A stretch of 6,016 bases of DNA from Lachnospiraceae bacterium (GCA_020860745.1 JAJBTR010000048.1:1-6016); one strand, 5' to 3'; shown: positions 1-5,851, numbered from the stretch's first letter. Notes: generated from the letters alone by a model not told the origin. Numbers and translations: made by a program.

Positions 1-1427
1 ATGAGCCGGCGCAGGTGATCGCCTACAGCATCCAGTCGATGGTGCGGCGGGGCGGTTATGCCTACGGCGACTGTGCGATTTTATACCGGACCAACGCCCA
101 ATCCCGTCTGCTGGAGGAGCGGCTGATCAATGAGAATATTCCGTATAAGATTTTCGGCGGGGTGAATTTCTATTCGCGGAAGGAAATCAAGGATATTCTG
201 GCTTATTTAAAAACAATAGATAACGCTAGCGACGACCTGGCGGTAAAGCGTATCATCAACGTGCCGAAACGCGGAATCGGCGCTACAACGATCAACCGGG
301 TGCAGGAGTTTGCAGATCAGAATGAACTGAGCTTTTATGAGGCGCTAAAGCAGGTGGAGGACATTCCGACCATCAAAAATGCGGCGGCCTCCAAAGTGCG
401 TCCTTTTGTCACGTTTATCCAGACGCTGCGGAGCAAGCTGCCCTATGTGAGCCTGGAAACGCTGGTGGAGGAGATGATCGAGGATACCGGATATGTGGCC
501 GACCTGGAAGCGGAGGACACTGACGAGGCCCGTGCACGGATTGAAAACATCGACGAGCTGATCAGCAAAGTCGTCTCTTACGAGGAGTCGGACGAGACGC
601 CGACGCTTTCCGGTTTTCTGGAAGAGGTGGCGCTGGTTGCGGATATTGATAATCTGGAGGACGGCAGCGATTATGTGGCGCTGATGACATTACATAGTGC
701 TAAGGGACTGGAATTTCCGAATGTTTATCTCTCCGGTCTGGAAGACGGACTTTTTCCGAGTTTCATGTCGATCACATCGGAGGATCCGATGGATATCGAG
801 GAGGAGCGGCGTATCTGTTATGTGGGAATCACGCGGGCGAAAGAGCATCTGATGATTACCGGGGCGCGCATGCGCATGACACGCGGCGAAACGCAGTATA
901 ATAAAGTATCCCGCTTTGTAAAGGAAATCCCGGTGGAACTGCTGGAGGGCGATGTGCGGACCGGACGCAGGGAGCCGAAGCGGCGGGAGGATGGCGGAGA
1001 AACTTCATTTCAACGGGGCGCGTACGGCGGACATTCCACGTCAGATGTACTCTGCGGAGCAGGTCCAGGGGAATCTTCCCGCGGGGCAGGTTCTGCCGGC
1101 GCATCTTATGGAGCGCAAATGTCGGCCGGTTTCACGCACGGTGGGAACATTTCAGCGGCGCACGCGGGCGGCAGAAACAATTCGGCAGCTTCCCTGCGCG
1201 GGAAAAAGAATCCTTACAGTGCATCGGTATCCCGGCAGTTTGGCAGTGCGCAGAAGCTTACCTCACTGGATTATGGTGAGGGAGACCGGGTCAGACATAT
1301 GAAATTTGGCGAGGGAACCGTGACGAAAATCGTGTCCGGAGGACGTGATTTTGAGGTGTCGGTAGATTTTGACCAGTATGGTGTAAAAAAAATGTTTGCA
1401 TCGTTTGCAAAACTGCGTAAACTATGA
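1..1427 (+). CDS. pcrA: ATP-dependent DNA helicase PcrA/UvrD, C-terminal part (left end outside window)
   Basis: This is the C-terminal part of a superfamily 1A 3'-5' DNA helicase that acts in excision repair, replication restart and removal of stalled RNA polymerase. The reading frame enters at base 3 and is open to the left edge, so the N-terminal ATPase motifs (Walker A, DExx) are not visible and GTG 15 is not a true start. Visible motifs are motif IV (ILYRTNAQSR, about 78-107), motif V (TLHSAKGLEFPNVYLSGLEDG, about 687-749) and motif VI (RRICYVGITRAKEHLMIT, about 807-860). The duplex-binding 2B segment FYSRKEIKDILAYL lies near 168-209. A low-complexity linker rich in Gly, Ala, Ser and Arg (about 960-1270) follows. 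The last 48 residues (GDRVRHMKFGEGTV onward) form the Tudor-like domain that in Bacillus PcrA contacts RNA polymerase. The family call is secure; PcrA rather than another UvrD paralogue is inferred from the C-terminal domain. Confidence 0.96.
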   Translation, partial: EPAQVIAYSIQSMVRRGGYAYGDCAILYRTNAQSRLLEERLINENIPYKIFGGVNFYSRKEIKDILAYLKTIDNASDDLAVKRIINVPKRGIGATTINRVQEFADQNELSFYEALKQVEDIPTIKNAAASKVRPFVTFIQTLRSKLPYVSLETLVEEMIEDTGYVADLEAEDTDEARARIENIDELISKVVSYEESDETPTLSGFLEEVALVADIDNLEDGSDYVALMTLHSAKGLEFPNVYLSGLEDGLFPSFMSITSEDPMDIEEERRICYVGITRAKEHLMITGARMRMTRGETQYNKVSRFVKEIPVELLEGDVRTGRREPKRREDGGETSFQRGAYGGHSTSDVLCGAGPGESSRGAGSAGASYGAQMSAGFTHGGNISAAHAGGRNNSAASLRGKKNPYSASVSRQFGSAQKLTSLDYGEGDRVRHMKFGEGTVTKIVSGGRDFEVSVDFDQYGVKKMFASFAKLRKL

Positions 1428-1449
1428 TAGAATGAGCGCAAGCAATGAG

Positions 1450-1570
1450 CCGTGCAGCAGATTCCGAAAAGGCGGGCACGTCATGCTTGCATGTAAGGAG
1501 CTGCATTTCCGGAATCTGATATAGGGCGAAGCCCGGACAACTCGAGAGCGGAGCGAACGAGTTGGCACGG
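1450..1570 (+). ncRNA. Candidate structured RNA or palindromic intergenic element after pcrA
   Basis: Five sets of complementary arms nest without conflict. The closing stem is ccgtgc 1450-1455 with gcacgg 1565-1570. Inside are cagattccg 1458-1466 with cggaatctg 1510-1518, an apical catg 1482-1485/catg 1490-1493 with loop cttg, gggc 1524-1527/gccc 1531-1534 with loop gaa, and caactcg 1538-1544/cgagttg 1558-1564. The result is a cloverleaf-like junction with three arms, about 121 nt long. No tRNA features are present, and I match it to no riboswitch I can name. No T-run follows, so it is not an intrinsic terminator. The strand is assumed from the flanking genes; palindromic arms would fold on either strand. 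An alternative pairing exists: gcagc 1454-1458 with gctgc 1500-1504. It could be a cis-regulatory leader of the next gene, an mRNA 3' structure of pcrA, or a dispersed repeat. Confidence 0.45.
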
Positions 1571-1632
1571 TGATGTTCGAGATAAATATGTATCAACTTA
1601 TCGGCGGGTTGAGCGGGATTTGCGGAATTTTG

Positions 1633-1640
1633 AAAGGAGA
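1633..1640 (+). promoter_or_regulatory. Ribosome binding site fixing the start of the acidic membrane protein
   Basis: The sequence aaaggaga lies 8 nt upstream of ATG 1649 and selects it over the internal in-frame ATG at 1715, which has no comparable site. The gap between pcrA and this gene shows no convincing -35/-10 pair, so co-transcription with pcrA is possible. Confidence 0.8.
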
Positions 1641-1648
1641 ATAACACT

Positions 1649-1900
1649 ATGAGTAAAGTAGAAGATTTGGCTAACGCATTAAAGATATCCAACCTTCTGG
1701 AGAAGAGGGATGAGATGAGCAAGCGGAGCAAGATCCTCTGGATTCTTGCTATTGCGGGTGCAATCGCAGCGATTGTCCTTGCGGTGTATCTGGTCTATAA
1801 GTTCTTCGCTCCGGATTATATGGATGACTTTGAGGATGAGTTTGACGATGAGTTCGAAGACGACTTCTTTGATGATGATGAGGATGAATACGACGAGTAG
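1649..1900 (+). CDS. Small single-span membrane protein with hyper-acidic C-terminal tail
   Basis: The product is 83 residues with no function I can assign. Residues 1-28 are a charged, probably helical segment with two KR pairs (KR 19-20, KR 25-26). Residues 29-51 form one hydrophobic helix (ILWILAIAGAIAAIVLAVYL). Residues 56-83 are a tail in which 20 of 28 residues are Asp or Glu; all the rest are aromatic except one Met. The basic residues before the helix predict, by the positive-inside rule, a cytoplasmic N-terminus and an external acidic tail. No cleavage site or lipobox is seen, so it looks like a type of anchored peptide rather than a secreted one. It lies 221 bp after pcrA and before an rRNA methyltransferase; the order is reminiscent of related Clostridia, but this is from memory. 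Its own ribosome binding site and clean codon use argue that it is a real gene. Confidence 0.85.
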   Translation: MSKVEDLANALKISNLLEKRDEMSKRSKILWILAIAGAIAAIVLAVYLVYKFFAPDYMDDFEDEFDDEFEDDFFDDDEDEYDE

Positions 1901-1935
1901 CATTTGACAGACTATGACCGTAGATAATTAGGCAT

Positions 1936-1972
1936 CCCTTGCAGATAACAATGCGGAGGGCTGTTTTCTTTT
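1936..1972 (+). terminator. Likely intrinsic terminator after the acidic membrane protein
   Basis: An imperfect stem ccctt-gca (1936-1943) pairs with tgc-g-gaggg (1952-1960). It has eight pairs including one G-U and one bulged G, an 8-nt loop, and then ctgttttctttt (1961-1972). The T-rich tail right after the stem is typical of Rho-independent termination. It ends only 24 bp before the next start codon, leaving no room for a separate downstream promoter. Confidence 0.55.
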
Positions 1973-1996
1973 CGGAAACCAGATTGGGAGATAACG

Positions 1997-3562
1997 ATGA
2001 AAAAGGGACAGATTTACGAAGGAATCATTGAAAGCGTAAAATTTCCAAATAAAGGCATAGCATTCGCCTGTCATCTGATGACGGAGGATGAAAAGGGGGT
2101 GCATGTCCGGGTGGAGGATGCTCCGGCGGAAACGGATCGGGCGACCGTGAAAAACACCATACCTGGACAGCGTGTCTGCTTTGCAGTCAGAAAAAAGCGG
2201 AAAGGGAAGGCAGAAGGACAGCTCCTGGAAGTACTGGAAAAATCTCCATTGGAGCAGGAGTGCTCCAATTGTGTGCATTCCGATTTTTGCGGTGGGTGCA
2301 ATTACCAGACGCTGCCCTATGAGGAGCAATTGAAATTAAAGTCTGCACAGGTATTGGGATTGCTGGAAGAGGTGGTGCCGGATGTCTCCGCAGTCTTTGA
2401 GGGAATCAGGCGAAGTCCGCGCCAGTTTGGTTACCGCAATAAGATGGAGTTCACCTTCGGCGACGCATATAAGGATGGACCGCTGACGGTCGGGATGCAT
2501 AAACGGGGCGGTTTTTATGATATCGTGACGGTGGATCAGTGCAGAATTGTCGATGAGGACTATCGAAACATACTTACTGCCACGGAAGCTTATTTCAGGG
2601 AAAAAGAGATGGCGTTTTATCACCGGATGCGTCATGAGGGGTATCTGCGTCATCTTCTGGTGAGGAAGGCGGTGAAAACCGGCGAGATTCTGGTGGATCT
2701 GATCACGACGACGCAGAGCGTGGCCGCCGGGGTAACCTCAGGATCACAGAGGAACGCAACAGGGGAGGTTTTTTTAAACGATAAAGGGAAAAATGTTGCT
2801 GAGGTGACCGCATTTGATGCAGAGACAGAAAAGGCGCTTCTTGTCGGCTGGCAGCAGGTGCTTCTGTCTCTGGATCTCGAGGGAAGCATCGTAGGAATTC
2901 TTCACACGAAAAACGACAGCGCGGCAGATGTGGTCAAAAATGAGGGAACAGAAATTTTATATGGACAGGACTTCTTCTACGAGGGATTGCTGGGTTTAAA
3001 ATTTCGCATCACGCCGTTTTCTTTTTTTCAGACGAATTCTCTGGGCGCGGAGGTACTCTATGAGACGGCGCGCAGCTTTATCCGGGATTCCCTGGCGGCG
3101 GACAGCGACAGCCTGGAGGGAAAGACTGTCTTTGATCTGTACAGCGGAACCGGAACCATCGCCCAGATACTTGCACCCGTAGCCGGAAAGGTGGTCGGTG
3201 TGGAGATTGTGGAGGAAGCTGTGGAGGCTGCGCGGCAGAATGCCGCGGAAAATGGTCTGTCCAACTGTGAATTTATTGCAGGGGATGTTCTGAAAGCGCT
3301 GGATGAGATTGAAGAGAAGCCGGACTTTATCGTGCTGGATCCGCCGCGGGACGGGGTACATCCAAAAGCGTTGGATAAAATCATCCGTTACGGTGTGGAG
3401 AAGATGATTTACATTTCCTGCAAGCCTACGAGTCTGCAGCGGGATCTTGTGACGTTGCAGGAAGGCGGATACCGGGTGGAGCGGGTTTGCTGTATAGATC
3501 TATTCCCCGGAACCGTACATTGCGAGACATGTGTTCTCTTAACGAAATCAAGCGCAGCGTAG
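1997..3562 (+). CDS. rlmD: 23S rRNA (uracil-5-)-methyltransferase, RumA/RlmD family
   Basis: The enzyme transfers a methyl group from S-adenosylmethionine to C5 of a uridine in 23S rRNA. It is 521 residues and complete. Residues 3-80 form the TRAM RNA-binding domain. The iron-sulfur ligands follow the family pattern: C92-x5-C98-x2-C101 and then C182 in VDQCRIV. FFQTN (343-347) is a substrate-site motif. The Rossmann fold begins at VFDLYSGTGTIAQ (378-390), with the acidic residue of GVEIVEEA (401-408) and DPPRDG (448-453). The catalytic nucleophile is C475 in YISCKP, and the base is E510 in FPGTVHCE. Residues about 240-283 and 366-374 look like loops absent from shorter homologues. The start at ATG 1997 has gggag 1986-1990 upstream. 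In Gram-positives some members modify two sites (RlmCD), so the target, U1939 and/or U747, cannot be fixed from sequence. TrmA is less likely because of the TRAM domain and cluster. Confidence 0.93.
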   Translation: MKKGQIYEGIIESVKFPNKGIAFACHLMTEDEKGVHVRVEDAPAETDRATVKNTIPGQRVCFAVRKKRKGKAEGQLLEVLEKSPLEQECSNCVHSDFCGGCNYQTLPYEEQLKLKSAQVLGLLEEVVPDVSAVFEGIRRSPRQFGYRNKMEFTFGDAYKDGPLTVGMHKRGGFYDIVTVDQCRIVDEDYRNILTATEAYFREKEMAFYHRMRHEGYLRHLLVRKAVKTGEILVDLITTTQSVAAGVTSGSQRNATGEVFLNDKGKNVAEVTAFDAETEKALLVGWQQVLLSLDLEGSIVGILHTKNDSAADVVKNEGTEILYGQDFFYEGLLGLKFRITPFSFFQTNSLGAEVLYETARSFIRDSLAADSDSLEGKTVFDLYSGTGTIAQILAPVAGKVVGVEIVEEAVEAARQNAAENGLSNCEFIAGDVLKALDEIEEKPDFIVLDPPRDGVHPKALDKIIRYGVEKMIYISCKPTSLQRDLVTLQEGGYRVERVCCIDLFPGTVHCETCVLLTKSSAA

Positions 3563-3615
3563 ATTGAGTTTAGAGACACAGTTTGCAAAGAGGACTGTTG
3601 TTCAACTTTCCAAGG

Positions 3616-3700
3616 GAGAAATCAACTCCAAGAAAGTGAGGGTGGAGTTCTCTCTGGAGGATATGGATATATCCTGATTCCAGAAAAACGCTGTATACAG
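3616..3700. repeat. Inverted repeats in the convergent gap between rlmD and the AraC gene
   Basis: Three adjacent dyads occupy this non-coding gap. The first is aactcca 3624-3630 with tggagtt 3643-3649 (12-nt loop), optionally extended by gaga 3616-3619/tctc 3651-3654. The second is ctgga-ggatat 3654-3664 with atatcc 3669-3674 and tccag 3679-3683, broken by a 4-nt bulge. The third is the palindrome ctgtatacag 3691-3700. None is followed by a strong T-run on the plus strand. On the minus strand the third is followed by cgttttt, a weak terminator candidate for the AraC gene. The rest of 3563-3733 shows no gene-like frame. Confidence 0.5.
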
Positions 3701-3733
3701 GCGGACGGAGTTCGGTTTTCCACACCAATGACT

Positions 3734-4624
3734 TTATGATGATTTTCGATAATTCCCGGGTGTACAATCATACTTTAACCGGAACAGTTTTGTGAAATAA
3801 CTGGTATCATTAAAACCACAGTTCAGCGCAATATCTTTTGCAGATTTGTTCGTTGCGCGAAGCTGTGCCGCTGCCTTTTTCAGCCGGGTTTCCATGACAT
3901 ACCGCATGGGTGTTGTGTTCAGCATTTCATGGAAGCAGCGCAAACATGCGCTGTTACTGACGGAAACGCTTTTTGCGATCTGTTCCACGGTCAGCTCCTC
4001 CATGTAGTGCAACTCAATAAACTCCATCATAGAACGTATCCGGCTGATTTTCGCCAATTCCTGTTCTGAAAGATTAGATTCTGAAAAATCTGTATTCCGT
4101 AAGATGCCGCGGAGCGCTTTGTACAAATAAAACCGGGCCAGGTTTTCAAAATCATCCTGTTCTTCGGCGATGGATTCCCATACAATTTGAAAACAACGGA
4201 GAACCTCCTTTTGCCAGGGAATTTTCTGTTTCAAAGGGAGGAATCGCGTTGCGGAATTGGTATAGAACGGCTGCACCAGGCTTTGCCAGAATACGCTATC
4301 CATACTGCCTCCGATGAGACGGGGATGAAATACGGCAGAGTGGAGCTTTCCAGAAGACTGGGAACTATTTTGAATGGTGTGCATGGCTTTTGCATTGATG
4401 AAAATGCCGTCTCCGCTGGCGAGTGTTTGGCGGGCATTTTCCACGTCAACGCGCAGACATCCTTCTGTGACCAGCACGATCTCCCATTCCTCATGCCAGT
4501 GCCAGGGAATCTTTTCCAGACCCAGATCATCGGCATAACAGGCGATGGGAAACGCTGCATCGCCATGCCTGGAAAGCTCCTGATCGTGCAGGTCGGTGAC
4601 GGTGTTGCAGACAGAAAGCCCCAT
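3734..4624 (-). CDS. AraC-family transcriptional regulator with cupin sensor domain
   Basis: A cytoplasmic DNA-binding regulator of 296 residues from ATG 4624. The N-terminal ligand-binding cupin spans about 25-105, with HWHEEWEIVLVTEG at 42-55 and GDGIFINAKAMHTI at 71-84; these His and Glu residues are usual in this fold. The DNA-binding domain is at about 194-294 with two helix-turn-helix units. The first is around LTVEQIAKSVSVSNSACLRCF (211-231). The second is around SAKDIALNCGFNDTSYFTKLF (261-281), followed by the family signature end TPGNYRK. An upstream GTG at 4633 would add three codons, but it lies inside the ribosome binding site, so ATG 4624 is preferred. The gene diverges from the 4738/4845 unit, which it probably controls; repeats fitting an AraC-type operator lie between them. 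Its ligand cannot be told; sugar sensing is common in the family. Confidence 0.93.
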   Translation of the reverse strand: MGLSVCNTVTDLHDQELSRHGDAAFPIACYADDLGLEKIPWHWHEEWEIVLVTEGCLRVDVENARQTLASGDGIFINAKAMHTIQNSSQSSGKLHSAVFHPRLIGGSMDSVFWQSLVQPFYTNSATRFLPLKQKIPWQKEVLRCFQIVWESIAEEQDDFENLARFYLYKALRGILRNTDFSESNLSEQELAKISRIRSMMEFIELHYMEELTVEQIAKSVSVSNSACLRCFHEMLNTTPMRYVMETRLKKAAAQLRATNKSAKDIALNCGFNDTSYFTKLFRLKYDCTPGNYRKSS

Positions 4625-4632
4625 GAGATTCA

Positions 4633-4637
4633 CCTCC
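4633..4637 (-). promoter_or_regulatory. Ribosome binding site of the AraC-family gene
   Basis: On the minus strand ggagg spans 4637 to 4633, with 8 nt to ATG 4624. The alternative GTG start at 4633-4631 overlaps the site itself and could not use it, so the site decides the start. Confidence 0.8.
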
Positions 4638-4641
4638 GCAT

Positions 4642-4691
4642 AGATGAATGTTTTATCCTATTTTTGCGAATGTATCCTTACACATTCATCT
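4642..4691. promoter_or_regulatory. Operator-like repeat cluster in the divergent control region
   Basis: Two direct copies, gaatgttttatcc (4646-4658) and gaatgtatcc (4668-4677), start exactly 22 bp apart, about two helical turns. An inverted copy, acattcatct (4682-4691), is a perfect 10-bp complement of agatgaatgt (4642-4651). AraC-family proteins classically bind direct half-sites about 21-22 bp apart, so this is a good candidate for autoregulation and for control of the rightward promoter. The protein-site pairing is inferred. Confidence 0.55.
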
Positions 4692-4709
4692 TAAATTTGA
4701 TGGTATCAT
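4681..4709 (+). promoter_or_regulatory. Extended -10 promoter reading right
   Basis: tgg (4701-4703) directly before tatcat (4704-4709) gives a TGn extended -10 with a 5/6 match to TATAAT. The hexamer 17 bp upstream (cacatt, 4681-4686) is a poor -35 and overlaps the inverted operator half-site, as expected for an activator-dependent promoter. The predicted start of transcription is near 4716, just before the aaggagg site at 4720-4726. Confidence 0.45.
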
Positions 4710-4737
4710 CATATCACCGAAGGAGGAAGAATGCAAC

Positions 4738-4848
4738 ATGACACACTTGCTTTTGATTATTATTTACATTGCTTTTATCAGTTTAGGACTGGTCAGTTTG
4801 TTTTTGATGATGGTGATGTTCGGAAAGCTGAAAGGAGGCCACAGATGA
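4738..4848 (+). pseudogene. 36-codon hydrophobic ORF, probable remnant of an MFS transporter gene
   Basis: The frame runs from ATG 4738 to TGA 4846-4848 with aaggagg at 4720-4726 upstream (11 nt, rather long). Residues 1-18, MTHLLLIIIYIAFISLGL, match in style the N-terminus of a group of Firmicutes MFS permeases that continue PDSLLG. That match is from memory, not a search. Here it continues VSLFLMMVMFGKLKGGHR, which reads like the end of a last membrane helix with its basic tail. An in-frame internal deletion that kept both ends would explain this. The 7-bp direct repeat tcagttt (4778-4784 and 4793-4799) sits at the suspected joint. The stop overlaps the next start as ATGA, so translation probably couples the two genes. 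The alternative is a genuine small one-helix membrane protein or a coupling leader peptide. Confidence 0.45.
4831..4838 (+). promoter_or_regulatory. Ribosome binding site fixing the start of the PHP phosphatase
   Basis: aaaggagg ends 6 nt before ATG 4845 and 9 nt before the tandem ATG 4848. It lies inside the end of the small hydrophobic ORF. It argues against the in-frame upstream ATG at 4731, whose extra 38 codons are only an out-of-frame reading of that ORF. Confidence 0.85.
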
Positions 4849-5696
4849 TGTTTGCAGATTACCATGTGCATTCTGAATTCAGCGATGATTCGGACTATCG
4901 GATGGAAGATATTGTAGAGGAAGCATTGGAAATGGGAATGAACGAACTTTGCTTCACGGACCATGTGGACTATGGTGTCAAACGGGATTGGGACGACCCG
5001 GAGGGTATCATCTATCGAGAAGGCGGCGCCGGAGAGCCGGAAAGAATACCTCTCGCTAATGTAGATTATCCCCATTATGTGAATAAAATCCATATGCTGC
5101 AGGAGCGATATAATAATAAGATCACGATTCGGCTGGGAATGGAATTTGGCATACAGCGGCATACCATCCCGCAGTATGAAGCCCTGTTCCGGCGTTATCC
5201 CTTTGATTTTATCATTCTCTCCGTCCATCAGGTCGAGGACAAAGAGTTTTGGACAGGCGACTTCCAGCAGGGCCATACCCAGCGCGAGTATTATATGCGA
5301 TATTATGGGGAACTGCTGTCTCTGGTTGAGAGTTACCATAACTACAGCGTCCTGGGCCACATGGATTTGATTTCGCGGTATGACCCGATCGGCGATTTCC
5401 CGTTCTCTCAAGTAGAACATATCATTGAGCAGATTTTAAAAAGGGTGATCGCAGACGGCAAGGGGATTGAGGTCAACACATCCTGTTATCGGTATGGACT
5501 GGACATGACGCCATGCAGAGAAATTCTGGGAATGTATCGTGACCTTGGAGGCGAGATCCTGACGATTGGCAGCGACAGCCATAAGCGGGAACACCTTGGC
5601 GTTTATATACTGGAAACGATGAACGCACTGAAAGGCATGGGATTCAAACAAATCTGTACGTTTGAACACATGAATCCAAAGTTTCATCCGTTATAG
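4845..5696 (+). CDS. PHP-domain histidinol-phosphatase (HisJ/HisK family)
   Basis: A 283-residue metal-dependent phosphoesterase of the PHP superfamily. The family removes phosphate from L-histidinol phosphate in histidine synthesis, but paralogues with other phosphate substrates are common. Metal ligands in order are H7 and H9 (DYHVHSEFS), D39-H40 (FTDHVD), E100 (LGMEFG), H128 (LSVHQ), H172 (LGHMD), and D244 with H246 (GSDSH). All are present, so the enzyme should be active. Its length and the ending ICTFEHMNPKFHPL fit the family. The start at 4845 is set by the DYHVHS motif near the N-terminus and the ribosome binding site. It overlaps the stop of the small ORF and is likely under the AraC-type regulator, not in a his operon. 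That context makes a substrate other than histidinol phosphate possible, so no symbol is given. Confidence 0.88.
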   Translation: MMFADYHVHSEFSDDSDYRMEDIVEEALEMGMNELCFTDHVDYGVKRDWDDPEGIIYREGGAGEPERIPLANVDYPHYVNKIHMLQERYNNKITIRLGMEFGIQRHTIPQYEALFRRYPFDFIILSVHQVEDKEFWTGDFQQGHTQREYYMRYYGELLSLVESYHNYSVLGHMDLISRYDPIGDFPFSQVEHIIEQILKRVIADGKGIEVNTSCYRYGLDMTPCREILGMYRDLGGEILTIGSDSHKREHLGVYILETMNALKGMGFKQICTFEHMNPKFHPL

Positions 5697-5728
5697 GAGT
5701 TCCGTTGGCAAGCGTTATCCAGAATTAT

Positions 5729-5746
5729 AAAGGGGACTGTCCCTTT
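5729..5746 (+). terminator. Hairpin after the phosphatase gene, possible weak terminator
   Basis: aaaggg 5729-5734 pairs with cccttt 5741-5746, with one further G-U pair (5735-5740) and loop actg (5736-5739). It starts 33 nt after the stop. Only three T residues follow the stem, and they are part of it, so termination would be weak. It is also the first unit of the repeat array described for 5731-5850. Confidence 0.35.
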
Positions 5747-5850
5747 GACTCTGGGTCATCCAATAGGGGCGAGGACATCCCTGTTGGCTGAGGATACATG
5801 GGGACAGCGTTCCTTTGGCGGTGGAGTCCAGAGGAGGCAGGGCCTCCTTT
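5731..5850. repeat. Degenerate tandem hairpin repeats, period about 34 bp
   Basis: GGGG-type blocks start at 5732, 5766, 5800 and (as ggagg) 5833, each followed by a CCCTTTG-like block. The units are ggggactgtccctttg (5732-5747), aggggcgaggacatccct (5765-5782), ggggacagcgttcctttgg (5800-5818) and ggaggcagggcctcctttg (5833-5851). Loop lengths and bases differ, but most can form a short G-rich/C-rich hairpin. The fourth is the best: aggaggc 5832-5838 with gcctcct 5842-5848. A fifth similar hairpin, aggggc 5924-5929/gcccct 5934-5939, lies outside the period. This resembles REP-type palindromic intergenic repeats. No open reading frame here looks coding. Confidence 0.5.
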
Positions 5851-5851
5851 G

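Noticed and set aside
1450..1570. tRNA or known riboswitch for the cloverleaf-like element
   Set aside because: There is no acceptor end, T-loop or anticodon arm, and no conserved core of a riboswitch class that I can recognise.
1291..1731. Minus-strand open frame across the end of pcrA and the small membrane gene
   Set aside because: It is antisense to two better-supported genes and to the branched element, with no domain signal.
3570..3767. Minus-strand 65-codon frame in the convergent gap
   Set aside because: It overlaps the end of the AraC gene in another frame, has no ribosome site and covers inverted repeats.
4764..5420. Minus-strand frame of 218 codons opposite the phosphatase
   Set aside because: It is a shadow of a gene with full catalytic motifs on the plus strand and has no family features.
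5731..5850. CRISPR array
   Set aside because: The units are tandem, highly divergent and lack unique spacers of constant length between identical repeats.
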